DNA of 64,000 bases from Acidobacteriaceae bacterium KBS 146. GTDB lineage: Bacteria; Acidobacteriota; Terriglobia; Terriglobales; Acidobacteriaceae. Shown here piece after piece: positions 1 through 7,820 of this stretch; the first letter of the stretch is position 1; every line of letters starts with the position of its first letter. The stretch is from contig JHVA01000001.1 in assembly GCA_000688615.1 (NCBI GenBank), forward strand, positions 62,001 to 126,000, given 5' to 3'. Position numbers and translations under genes: made by a program. The notes beneath the pieces are model-generated. The model made no database searches and was not told the origin of the DNA. It saw nothing but the letters and a program-made list of their open reading frames with translations.

Positions 1-2
1 CC

Positions 3-254
3 AATCACGTTCCGCACCTCATTCTTACCTACGATCCTGCAGTAGTTGGAGTGACGCCGAAGGAAGTTCAGGAGCGGCTTCGCGCTTTGGATCCTTCCAT
101 CGAGCTCAATCCCTCGACGGGAAGTCCACGCGCCAACAACGGCATGCCTTCATGCCCGAACGCGTTGGTGGTCGGCACCTGGATGCTGTTGCCCGGCGAG
201 CCGGAGATCGTTGGCCGCCAGATCCGTGCTGTTCTCAAGAAGGGTAAAGCCTAG
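3..254 (+). CDS. SelA-like PLP-dependent enzyme, C-terminal fragment (5' end outside window)
   Basis: The reading frame is open from base 3 and ends at TAG 252-254, giving the last 83 residues of a protein that begins before the window. An internal GTG at 51 is unlikely to be the start, because the 16 codons before it read sensibly (NHVPHLILTYDP...). The closing segment, with a repeated small-residue stretch and a final helix (EIVGRQIRAVLKK), resembles the C-terminal domain of the SelA-like PLP enzymes encoded downstream. The next gene is a RidA protein 51 bp away, and the pairing of PLP enzyme with RidA repeats at 5751-7709. I infer a third paralogue. The active-site lysine is not in the window, so the assignment rests on context and a short tail. 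Confidence 0.6.
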   Translation, partial: NHVPHLILTYDPAVVGVTPKEVQERLRALDPSIELNPSTGSPRANNGMPSCPNALVVGTWMLLPGEPEIVGRQIRAVLKKGKA

Positions 255-305
255 AGGTTTCATACAATGGAGCCGGATCCAACTTACAAAAGGAGTGAGA
301 TCAAA

Positions 306-791
306 ATGGAGCAACAATCAAGAAGAGGCCTTCTCAAGAACGCAGCCAAGGCGGCAGTTGCAGTAACCGGAGGAGCGGTGGCTGTGAAGACCGCTTCTGC
401 GCAGGTCACTGGAAAGCTTGAAAAGAAGTCGTATCCAGCGCAGCCTGCCACGCCTGCCAATGGCAAAGCCCCGTTGTTCTCGGGAGCAGTTTCCTACGGA
501 AGCATGCTGTTCCTCGCGGGTGTTGGCGCTCACTTTCCCGGCACGATCGAGCAGCACACGCAGCACGTTCTCGACGAGTTGGAGAAGAAGCTGATCAGCG
601 CAGGATCTTCCATGGAGAAGGTGCTCAAGGTCAATGTCTACCTCAACGACCTCAAGGACTACGACGCTATGAACAAGGTCTACGCCACAGCCAAGTGGGG
701 AAGCATACCTCCGGTCAGGACCACGGTGTCTCCGACTGCTGGCATTCCCGGAAACTCCCTGGTTGAGATCGATCTGATCGCTTACATCTAG
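306..791 (+). CDS. RidA/YjgF-family enamine/imine deaminase with Tat signal
   Basis: A 161-residue protein. The start at 306 is preferred over the in-frame ATG at 267 because AAAGGAG lies just before it (about 287-293) and it places a twin-arginine motif (SRRGLLK) at residues 5-11, followed by a hydrophobic Ala/Val stretch ending near TASAQ. The mature part is a full RidA domain. It keeps the arginine of the substrate pocket (PPVRTTV) and the late glutamate (LVEIDLIAY). RidA enzymes hydrolyse reactive enamines such as 2-aminoacrylate to keto-acids and ammonia, normally in the cytoplasm. A Tat signal implies a folded, exported enzyme, which is unusual. It lies between two SelA-like PLP genes, which fits clearing an enamine made by such a lyase. 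Confidence 0.9.
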   Translation: MEQQSRRGLLKNAAKAAVAVTGGAVAVKTASAQVTGKLEKKSYPAQPATPANGKAPLFSGAVSYGSMLFLAGVGAHFPGTIEQHTQHVLDELEKKLISAGSSMEKVLKVNVYLNDLKDYDAMNKVYATAKWGSIPPVRTTVSPTAGIPGNSLVEIDLIAYI

Positions 792-889
792 CATTTCGTG
801 TGGGTGGCAAGGAGCGTATGGTTTGCGCTCCTTGTCACCGCCTTCATTCCCCAAAAATCAAAACAACAATTAAGGTTCAGGAGGCAGCA

Positions 890-2509
890 ATGTCATCGCT
901 TCGTAACGGTAAATGGTCTCGCCGAGAGGTTCTCAAGCAGTCAGGAATCCTTTCAGCGCTGGGAGCCGCGTCCGCTGCCGCTCCTGTCGCTGCCAGCGCC
1001 GCGGGACTGGCGGACAAAGCTGTCTCGAAGCACACTCTCGTTCACGAGGGTGACATTCGCGACAATCTGTTTACGCGGATCGGCGTTCGCCCGATGATCA
1101 ACGGCCGCGGTACTTATACGATTATCAGCGGCTCCTGCTCCCTGCCTGAAGTGAAGCAGGCGATGTATGACGCTTCCTTCTACTTCGTCCATCTCGACGA
1201 GATGATGAACGGTATCGGAGCGCAGCTTGCAGAATTGACTGGAGCGGAGTGGGGCATTACGACAACGGGCTGCGCCGCTGCTATCTGTCTGGCCACCATT
1301 GCCTGTATCGCCGGTACCGATGTCGAGAAGTGCCAGGCACTTCCTTACACCAAGAAGAAAGATCAGGTCATCATCCCGAAGCACTCGCGCAACCCGTATG
1401 ACATCGGTGTGCGGATGAGCGGCGTCGAAGTCGTTGAAGTGGGTACACCGGAAGAGTTCCGCGAAAAGCTCTCTGACCGCACAGCGATGGTCTATATTCT
1501 CTCCGGCCCTGACTCCACCTCCGGGCCTATGAGCATCAGCGTGCTGTGTGCGATGGCAAAGGAGAAAAACATTCCCGTCTTTGTGGATGCCGCGGCAGAG
1601 GAGCCCATCAAGCCTAATATTCATCTTGCTGCGGGCGCCTCGCTGGTCGGCTATTCCGGAGGGAAATGCATGCGAGGGCCGCAATCCTCGGGCATGATGA
1701 TCGGAAACAAGAATCTATGTAAGGCCGCTTATTATCAGGCGGCGCCCCACCACTGTTATGGCCGCGCCTTGAAGTGCAGCAAAGAAGAGGCGATGGGGCT
1801 GCTTGCAGCGGTTCGTCAGTGGTACAAGCGCGATCATGCGGCGGAGCAAGCGCAGTGGAAGGCATGGATGCAGCACATCGCGGACCGCCTCAAAGGAATT
1901 CCCGCAGTGACCGCTGAGGTGATTCCTCCGCAACAGGATCTTTCCAATCGTTGTTCGACTCTCCGCATCCGTTGGGACGCTACCAAGGTGGGCATCACCG
2001 GAACAGAGCTGGCGGCTCGTCTGGACGAAGGTACCCCGCGCATCACGTTGCTGGGAGCCCAGGGAAGTCGTCCCGACAAGATGGAGAGCTCGATCGGCGT
2101 CACCTCGTACATGATGGAGGCGGGCGAAGAGAAGATTATTGCCGATGCTCTTTATGAGGCGCTGACGAAACCGGGCTCGCATCCGAATCCTCCCGCTCCT
2201 ACGGGCCCGCTGGCATCGGTACAGGGAACATGGGCTGTGACCGTCGAATACCTTCGCGGGACCGGAGAACAAAAGTTCGTCCTCAACCAGAAGGAAGGTG
2301 AGGTCTCTGGCGAGCATCATGGCGAAATCTACAATGCTCCGTTCCATGGAACCGTGCAGGGAGATCAGATTGAGCTGCACAGCGTCATGCCGGTCGCTGG
2401 AAACCCCTTGTATTGCAACTTCAAAGGTACGGTGACCGGAAACAATATGGCCGGAACGGTCAACATGGGAGAGTACGGCGAAGCCAAATGGAGTGCCGTT
2501 CGAGGCTGA
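890..2509 (+). CDS. SelA-like PLP-dependent enzyme with Tat signal and extra C-terminal beta domain
   Basis: A 539-residue protein. ATG 890 is chosen over upstream starts because CAGGAGG lies before it and a twin-arginine motif (WSRREVLKQ) then sits at residues 9-17. Residues about 60-440 form a fold-type-I PLP domain of the selenocysteine-synthase-like group (the group of D-glucosaminate-6-phosphate ammonia lyase). The presumed Schiff-base lysine is K259 in GYSGGKCMRGPQSSG. After about residue 445 there is an added segment of roughly 95 residues rich in short beta strands (GTWAVTVEY, HHGEIYNAPFHG, CNFKGTVTG), absent from the paralogue at 6339. It lies downstream of the RidA gene and upstream of an amidohydrolase. 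Ammonia or water elimination from an amino sugar acid is inferred; the substrate is unknown. Confidence 0.85.
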   Translation: MSSLRNGKWSRREVLKQSGILSALGAASAAAPVAASAAGLADKAVSKHTLVHEGDIRDNLFTRIGVRPMINGRGTYTIISGSCSLPEVKQAMYDASFYFVHLDEMMNGIGAQLAELTGAEWGITTTGCAAAICLATIACIAGTDVEKCQALPYTKKKDQVIIPKHSRNPYDIGVRMSGVEVVEVGTPEEFREKLSDRTAMVYILSGPDSTSGPMSISVLCAMAKEKNIPVFVDAAAEEPIKPNIHLAAGASLVGYSGGKCMRGPQSSGMMIGNKNLCKAAYYQAAPHHCYGRALKCSKEEAMGLLAAVRQWYKRDHAAEQAQWKAWMQHIADRLKGIPAVTAEVIPPQQDLSNRCSTLRIRWDATKVGITGTELAARLDEGTPRITLLGAQGSRPDKMESSIGVTSYMMEAGEEKIIADALYEALTKPGSHPNPPAPTGPLASVQGTWAVTVEYLRGTGEQKFVLNQKEGEVSGEHHGEIYNAPFHGTVQGDQIELHSVMPVAGNPLYCNFKGTVTGNNMAGTVNMGEYGEAKWSAVRG

Positions 2510-2631
2510 GCCTCTAGGCAATTTGGCCTAGCTTGATCCTGAGCACTGGACCCATGACAGCAGTGGATCTTCGTTCGAAAATAATGGAGATCCACTCTAT
2601 TGTTCTCTCTGGAAGAGTTACGAGGTAGAAG

Positions 2632-4032
2632 ATGTTTCGAAACAGCTCCTTGTTGTTCTGTTCGCTTTTATGCAACACCCTAGTGTTTACGGGAGTCAGC
2701 CAAGCACAACATGAGATGTCTTCTACTCCACAGGGACAGAGCGGAGCGCCACGCCGTGGATTTGTGGTCGCCCCGAACCCGTTGCCGTATGACCTGCTTC
2801 TGGTCAAAGGCCATGTCATCGATGCGAAGAACCACGTGGATAAGGTCACGGATGTCGCCATCAAAGACGGCAAGATTGCTGCCGTCGGGGACAATCTCAA
2901 CACGAAAGATGCTGCGAAGACCATTGATGTCAGCGGATACTATGTCACTCCCGGCCTGATCGATATCCATATGCATATGTATGCCACCCCGGGAGAGAAG
3001 AACTCCTACGCCGGTGACAACTCCATCTGGCCGGACGGATTCACCTTTCGCACTGGCGTTACTACAGCCGTGGATGCTGGAAGCTCCGGCTGGCGCAACT
3101 TTCCCGACTTCAAAGAACACGTCATCGATCGCTCCGAGACTCGCGTTCTCGCCATGCTCAACATCGTCGGAGCAGGAATGCGTCCCAACGGGATGGAGCA
3201 GAACCTCAACGATATGGACGGCGACACAACCGGGCAGATGGCGCTGAAATATCCCGGCCTAATCGTTGGCATCAAGAGCGCCCACTTTACCGGCCCCGAG
3301 TGGAAGCCGTATGACCAGGCCGTGAAGGCGGGCAATATCGCGAATATTCCGGTCATGATCGACTACGGCTCGCGCCGGCCTGAGCGCCCTCTCTACGACC
3401 TTCTGGCGACCCATCTCCGTCCCGGCGATATCTACACTCATGCCTTCTCCGGACACCGCGGCGAACAGGATCCGCAGACCCTCAAGCCCAGCGCAGCTAT
3501 GTTGATCGGACGCAAGCGAGGGATTTACTTCGATGCTGGGACCGGTGGCGGCAGCTTTGGCTGGTCCGTGGCCATCCCGCTTCTCAAAGATGGATTTCCG
3601 CCAGACTCTCTCTCGACCGACCTCCACATCGACAGCATGAACTCCAGTACAAAGGATTTGCTGAACGTTGCGGACAAGTTTCTTGCCCTGGGGCAGAGCC
3701 TGCAGACGGTGATCGCCGAGGTGACCTGGAATCCCGCCCGGGAGATTCGCCACACGGAGCTCGGCAACCTGTCTGTGGGGTCGCCCGCCGATGTCGCAGT
3801 GCTCAGTGAAGAGCATGGGAAGTTTGGCTTCATCGACATGAATAACACTAAATTTATGGGCGATACGAAGCTGATCTGCCAGCTCACGGTGAGGAATGGC
3901 AAGGTGGTCTACGACCTGAATGCAATCTCGATGGACATGTGGGATCAGCCTCCATCGAGCGATCCGAAGCTCTCCTCCCATTGGACGTCCTTCCGGCTAC
4001 GCACCCCTGGAGCGGCAGCGCCTGGCCACTAA
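2632..4032 (+). CDS. Exported amidohydrolase/deacetylase, EF_0837/AHA_3915-like
   Basis: A 466-residue protein with a Sec-type signal peptide (residues 1-26, hydrophobic core LLFCSLLCNTLVFTG, cleavage near SQAQ). The rest is a dihydroorotase-like amidohydrolase. It has an N-terminal beta strand (DLLLVKGHVIDAKNH), the metal motif H113-x-H115 in DIHMHM, a lysine in VGIKSAH that may be the carboxylated bridging residue, a histidine in YTHAFSG and an aspartate in LSTDLHIDSMN. Members of this family are commonly paired with SelA-like PLP enzymes, as here (122 bp after that gene). A close paralogue lies at 7821-9185. The reaction is presumably hydrolysis of an N-acyl or cyclic amide bond, with unknown substrate. 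It likely acts in the periplasm. Confidence 0.87.
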   Translation: MFRNSSLLFCSLLCNTLVFTGVSQAQHEMSSTPQGQSGAPRRGFVVAPNPLPYDLLLVKGHVIDAKNHVDKVTDVAIKDGKIAAVGDNLNTKDAAKTIDVSGYYVTPGLIDIHMHMYATPGEKNSYAGDNSIWPDGFTFRTGVTTAVDAGSSGWRNFPDFKEHVIDRSETRVLAMLNIVGAGMRPNGMEQNLNDMDGDTTGQMALKYPGLIVGIKSAHFTGPEWKPYDQAVKAGNIANIPVMIDYGSRRPERPLYDLLATHLRPGDIYTHAFSGHRGEQDPQTLKPSAAMLIGRKRGIYFDAGTGGGSFGWSVAIPLLKDGFPPDSLSTDLHIDSMNSSTKDLLNVADKFLALGQSLQTVIAEVTWNPAREIRHTELGNLSVGSPADVAVLSEEHGKFGFIDMNNTKFMGDTKLICQLTVRNGKVVYDLNAISMDMWDQPPSSDPKLSSHWTSFRLRTPGAAAPGH

Positions 4033-4154
4033 ACACTGGACACTGAAACATCCGGGCACGGGAACTACAAGTCGATGTGCTGGGCCGCACGCACAACAAG
4101 AAATTTGAAGAAGCGGAACGCGGTGAAGCGAACTGCCGCGAGAGGTAAAAGATA

Positions 4155-5483
4155 TTGGAACGTTGGAAGCGAGTGCGGTATTTTCTGGCATTCTGGCTGT
4201 TTGTATTAAGCGGTGTTGCATTTCTTGACCGCACAAACATCTCCATTGCCGGCCTGCAGATCAGCACAGAATATGGTCTGGGAAATCAGCGTCTTGGCTG
4301 GATCTTCAGCTCCTTTCTCATTGGATACGCCGGCTTCCAGCTTCCGGCAGGCTGGCTGGCAGCCCGGTTCGGGCCTCGCCGTGTGTTGACGCTTGGCGTC
4401 ATGTCCTGGGGAGTGGCGACCGCCTTTACCGCCCTGCTGCCTTCCAACATTCCTTACGCTGTCGTTTTTCTTATCGGGATTCGCTTTATTCTCGGCGCGG
4501 GGGAATCAGTTATCTATCCTGCGGCGAATCAGTTTGTGGCTCGCTGGGTGCCTGTCCAGGAGCGAGGCTTTATCAACGGCCTTATCTTTGCGGGAGTGGG
4601 AGCCGGCAGCGGTCTGACCCCTCCACTCCTCACCTGGCTGATTACGCATCATGGCTGGAGGGCAGCCTTCTGGTTCAGTGCTGTGATCGGCTTTGTCGTG
4701 GGCGCGGTCTGGTGGATCTTCTCTCGGGATACACCAGAGGAGCATCCCTCCATGTCGGCTCGCGAGCTGGTAGAGATACGCGACGGCCTGACGTTCGGGA
4801 CGCCTTCCATCGCCCCCGTCTCTGACGAAAAAACATCCAAGCCGAAGATCTCCTGGAGCGCGATCTTCCATCGTCGCGATCTTCCGGCGCTGATGGTTGG
4901 ATACTTCAGCTTCGGTTATATCGCGTGGATCTTCTTCAGCTGGTTCTTCCTCTACATGGCCCAGGTGCGCGGCTTCGATCTCAAATCAAGCGCGCGGTAC
5001 GCCATGCTCCCATTCCTCTCCATGACGCTCTTCTGCCTTGTTGGTGGAATGCTGAGCGATCGTTTAACCACGAGATATGGTCTGCGCGTAGGCCGTTGCG
5101 GCCTTGCTTCGGTTGCTCTTTTCCTGACGGCAATCTTTCTGGTCCTCGGTTCGCAGGTTCATAGTCCCCAGCTTGCCGGCCTGATTCTGGCAGGAGGCGC
5201 CGGAGCTCTCTATCTTTCGCAGAGCTCCTTCTGGTCTGTCTCGGTCGATATCGCAGGCGGCGACTCCGGAGTCTTCTCGAGCATGGTGAACACAGGAGGT
5301 CAGATCGGCGGAGCCGTCACCGCGTCGCTGACACCCTGGATCGCGCAGCGTTATGGCTGGACAACCTCCTTCGCAATTGCGTCTGTTCTGGCGATTGTCG
5401 GCGCCATCTGCTGGATGACGGTGCATCCGGAGCGGCCCCTTTTGACGGCATCTCCGGTAGAGGAGCGGACCCTGACGAGGTAG
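4155..5483 (+). CDS. MFS transporter, sugar-acid (glucarate/galactonate) type
   Basis: A 442-residue membrane protein starting at TTG 4155, with AGAGGT a few bases upstream. It has about 12 hydrophobic segments. The early DRTNIS motif and the loop after TM2 (ARFGPRR) match the anion:cation symporter family of the major facilitator superfamily, which carries hexuronates, glucarate, galactonate and similar organic acids. A central hydrophilic loop (about residues 195-230) separates the two six-helix halves. It follows the first amidohydrolase by 122 bp and is the only importer in the 1-9185 module. I infer that it takes up the acidic product of the exported enzymes. Exact substrate is not readable from sequence. 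Confidence 0.9.
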   Translation: MERWKRVRYFLAFWLFVLSGVAFLDRTNISIAGLQISTEYGLGNQRLGWIFSSFLIGYAGFQLPAGWLAARFGPRRVLTLGVMSWGVATAFTALLPSNIPYAVVFLIGIRFILGAGESVIYPAANQFVARWVPVQERGFINGLIFAGVGAGSGLTPPLLTWLITHHGWRAAFWFSAVIGFVVGAVWWIFSRDTPEEHPSMSARELVEIRDGLTFGTPSIAPVSDEKTSKPKISWSAIFHRRDLPALMVGYFSFGYIAWIFFSWFFLYMAQVRGFDLKSSARYAMLPFLSMTLFCLVGGMLSDRLTTRYGLRVGRCGLASVALFLTAIFLVLGSQVHSPQLAGLILAGGAGALYLSQSSFWSVSVDIAGGDSGVFSSMVNTGGQIGGAVTASLTPWIAQRYGWTTSFAIASVLAIVGAICWMTVHPERPLLTASPVEERTLTR

Positions 5484-5544
5484 GTCATACGTCCTAGGCG
5501 AAAGATAAGTCATTTGCCTGTAGTCAATCGAGCTGCCTGAAACC

Positions 5545-5565
5545 TATGATTCGACACAAATCATA
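5545..5565. promoter_or_regulatory. Candidate operator palindrome upstream of second RidA module
   Basis: TATGATT (5545-5551) and AATCATA (5559-5565) form a perfect 7-bp inverted repeat with a 7-base gap. It is nested with a second inverted repeat, GATTCGA (5548-5554) and TCGAATC (5569-5575). It lies in the 267-bp gap between the MFS gene and the second RidA gene. The symmetry fits a dimeric repressor site, but no regulator gene is nearby and the factor is unknown. Confidence 0.35.
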
Positions 5566-5750
5566 AGATCGAATCAGAACTGCCTCTATTCGGCATGCCA
5601 TCGTCACCGGAGTGCGACGCCTGGCCGCTCAATGCCGTTGCTGCCATGACGAAGGCTCTGTCACCCTGATCCTCCCCGTCTCGGAAGCTCTGCAAGTCTC
5701 CGATATCCGGCACAATTACTGTTACGCAGAGATCGTTAAGGAGAAAAGGC

Positions 5751-6314
5751 ATGGAGATCAACTCGCGACGTACGTTCTTCGGAAAGCTCGCGGCCATGGC
5801 GGCCGTGGTGACCGGGGCTCCCCGGCTCTTAGGGCAACAGCCCTCCAGCGCAGCTGCTCCAGCAGCACAGCCAGGCGCAGACCGCCCCCGCCCTCACGGC
5901 AATCACGTCCATAACGGGATCTACTATTTTTCGGGCACGGGCTCGAACGACGGCTATCCCAAAGAGGATCACGTGCTGGTAACGGATGCATTCGAGAAGC
6001 ATGTGACCCGGTCAATGGATGCTCTCAAAAAGTCGGTGGAGCGCGCCGGAAGTTCGATGGATAACATCCTCAATATGCAGGTGTTTATCTGCCTTCCTTC
6101 AGCCGACGGCGTCCCTGCTCTCACGGGAAAGGCACGTTTCGACGCCTATCTGGCCCACTACCAGGCACTGAATAAAATCTATGGTACGTATTTCAGCCCC
6201 GGCAAGGCTCCTTCGCGAGCTTTCATGGCAGTGGACTGGATACCCGGAGATTCCCTCGTCGAGCTTGTAGGGAGTGCCCTCGTTATCAATCCGCCTTCTA
6301 CTGCGTCGAACTAG
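5751..6314 (+). CDS. RidA/YjgF-family enamine/imine deaminase with Tat signal, second copy
   Basis: A 187-residue protein. ATG 5751 follows AAGGAGA at good spacing. Residues 1-30 form a twin-arginine signal (NSRRTFFGK, then a hydrophobic Ala/Val run ending LLGQ). The RidA domain spans about residues 45-180. It keeps an arginine at the expected pocket position (APSRAFMAV) and the following glutamate (SLVELVGSALV). It is longer than the first copy because of an insert around LPSADGVPALTGKARFDAYL, so the two are diverged paralogues. It lies 24 bp before a SelA-like PLP gene, mirroring the first module. Export of a RidA enzyme is unusual; the role as enamine scavenger is inferred from the family and the neighbours. 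Confidence 0.88.
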   Translation: MEINSRRTFFGKLAAMAAVVTGAPRLLGQQPSSAAAPAAQPGADRPRPHGNHVHNGIYYFSGTGSNDGYPKEDHVLVTDAFEKHVTRSMDALKKSVERAGSSMDNILNMQVFICLPSADGVPALTGKARFDAYLAHYQALNKIYGTYFSPGKAPSRAFMAVDWIPGDSLVELVGSALVINPPSTASN

Positions 6315-6338
6315 TTAACAAATGAACAGGAGCTACAA

Positions 6339-7709
6339 ATGATTCTGAAGTCCCGTTGGAACCGTCGTTCCTTTTTGTCCGCCCTTGGTGCTGCGACGGG
6401 CGGCCTGCTTGCGCCGCATGCTGCTGTCGCCGAAAAGAAAGAGAAAGACGAAAAGCATGGCGTCGATGGTCACCCCATCGTTCCCATCAAGAGCGGTCTG
6501 GGCTCGACGGGCGATGTCTATAAGGAGCTTGGCGTCACCCCGCTGGTGAACATCGTTGGCACCGTCACCGTCATCGGTGGAACTGTGATGAAGCCCGAGG
6601 TGATGGAGCTGATGCGCCAGGGCAACCAGCACTTCGTGATGATCAATGAGCTCGAGGTTGCAGCGGGCCGGTATATCGAGAAGCTCTGCAAGACTCCTCC
6701 GGGCTACACCGGGCTGGTTACAGGTGGCGTTGCTGCGGGCACAGTCTGTGCCTATGCAGGCATGTTGACCGAGGACCTGGAGCCGCGCCTGAAGGCATGC
6801 CCCGATCTCACCGGCTTTCCCAAGACCGAGGTCCTCATCCAGAAGGCTCACCGCAACAACTTCGACCACCAGGTTCGTCAGACTGGCGTCAAGCTCATCG
6901 AAGTCGAGACCAAGGACCAGATGATCAACGCCATCAACGACAAGACGCTGGCGATGCACTACATCAACATCCAGTCCGACCGTGGGCAGGTCAGTGGCCC
7001 CGAGATGATCGAGATTGCGCGCAAGGCCAACATCTACACCTTCAACGATGCCTCCGCCGACGTGCCGCCGAAGGAGCGCCTGTGGGAATACCCGGCGCAG
7101 GGCTGGGACTTCGTCGCCTTCTCGGGCGGCAAGGACATCTGCGGACCGCAATCAACCGGCTTCCTGATCGGCAAGGAGAAGTTGATTCGCTGGGCGCAGA
7201 TGAACATGAGCCCACAGGAAGATCGCATTGGCCGTGCCTGCAAGGTCGGCAAGGAGCAGATCTTCGCTGCACTGAAGGCCCTCGAGCTGTTCGTCAACCA
7301 GGACTACGACGCTGTCGTCAAGAGCTACGACGAGCGCGCTGCCGTGATCTCCAAGGCGGTTGCAAAGTTCGGTGTCACCCCGCTGCCAAGGGAGTTCAAT
7401 CCTCAGGCGCTCGGCAACGTGACCCCGCATTACAGCTGGAAGATCGACCAGACGAAGCTGAACATTACCTCGCAGGAGGTTCTGCATCAGCTCGCAGAGA
7501 CCAAGCCCGTCGGCATCGGCAGCCTCAACGCTGACGCTGCTGGCATGCGCGGGCGCAATCCTGATGCTCCCCAGCACCCGCCGGAGCGTCACCGCCGTCA
7601 GCAGGATCCGGCGACGTTCGGATTTGCAGTCTGGCAGCTTAAAGAAGGCGAGGATAAGTACATTGCCGACCGGCTGGTAGAGATCTTCAGCGCGGCGAAG
7701 AAGGCCTGA
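6339..7709 (+). CDS. SelA-like PLP-dependent enzyme with Tat signal, second complete copy
   Basis: A 456-residue protein with CAGGAG before ATG 6339. A twin-arginine motif (WNRRSFLSAL) is at residues 7-16, followed by a hydrophobic stretch and a cleavage-like AVAEKK. The PLP domain follows the SelA-like pattern, with the presumed lysine K265 in FSGGKDICGPQSTG and the asparagine-rich strand TFNDASADVPP that precedes it. It lacks the extra C-terminal beta domain of the paralogue at 890-2509. Related cytoplasmic enzymes include D-glucosaminate-6-phosphate ammonia lyase; a true selenocysteine synthase is very unlikely, because of the export signal and because no selenocysteine gene is nearby. It is probably co-transcribed with the RidA gene 24 bp upstream and the amidohydrolase 111 bp downstream. 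Confidence 0.87.
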   Translation: MILKSRWNRRSFLSALGAATGGLLAPHAAVAEKKEKDEKHGVDGHPIVPIKSGLGSTGDVYKELGVTPLVNIVGTVTVIGGTVMKPEVMELMRQGNQHFVMINELEVAAGRYIEKLCKTPPGYTGLVTGGVAAGTVCAYAGMLTEDLEPRLKACPDLTGFPKTEVLIQKAHRNNFDHQVRQTGVKLIEVETKDQMINAINDKTLAMHYINIQSDRGQVSGPEMIEIARKANIYTFNDASADVPPKERLWEYPAQGWDFVAFSGGKDICGPQSTGFLIGKEKLIRWAQMNMSPQEDRIGRACKVGKEQIFAALKALELFVNQDYDAVVKSYDERAAVISKAVAKFGVTPLPREFNPQALGNVTPHYSWKIDQTKLNITSQEVLHQLAETKPVGIGSLNADAAGMRGRNPDAPQHPPERHRRQQDPATFGFAVWQLKEGEDKYIADRLVEIFSAAKKA

Positions 7710-7820
7710 CTTCTTCACGAACCCTATCGCCATACGGCATAATTGGGACCTTCTTTTCTTCTGATGAGAAGGTCTCATCAAACCTGAAATAAAAATGCTG
7801 CTCGAAGATCGAGGAGATTC

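Noticed and set aside
7747..7774. Inverted repeat GACCTTCT/AGAAGGTC before the second amidohydrolase
   Set aside because: Long 12-base loop and short stem without a T tract; could arise by chance.
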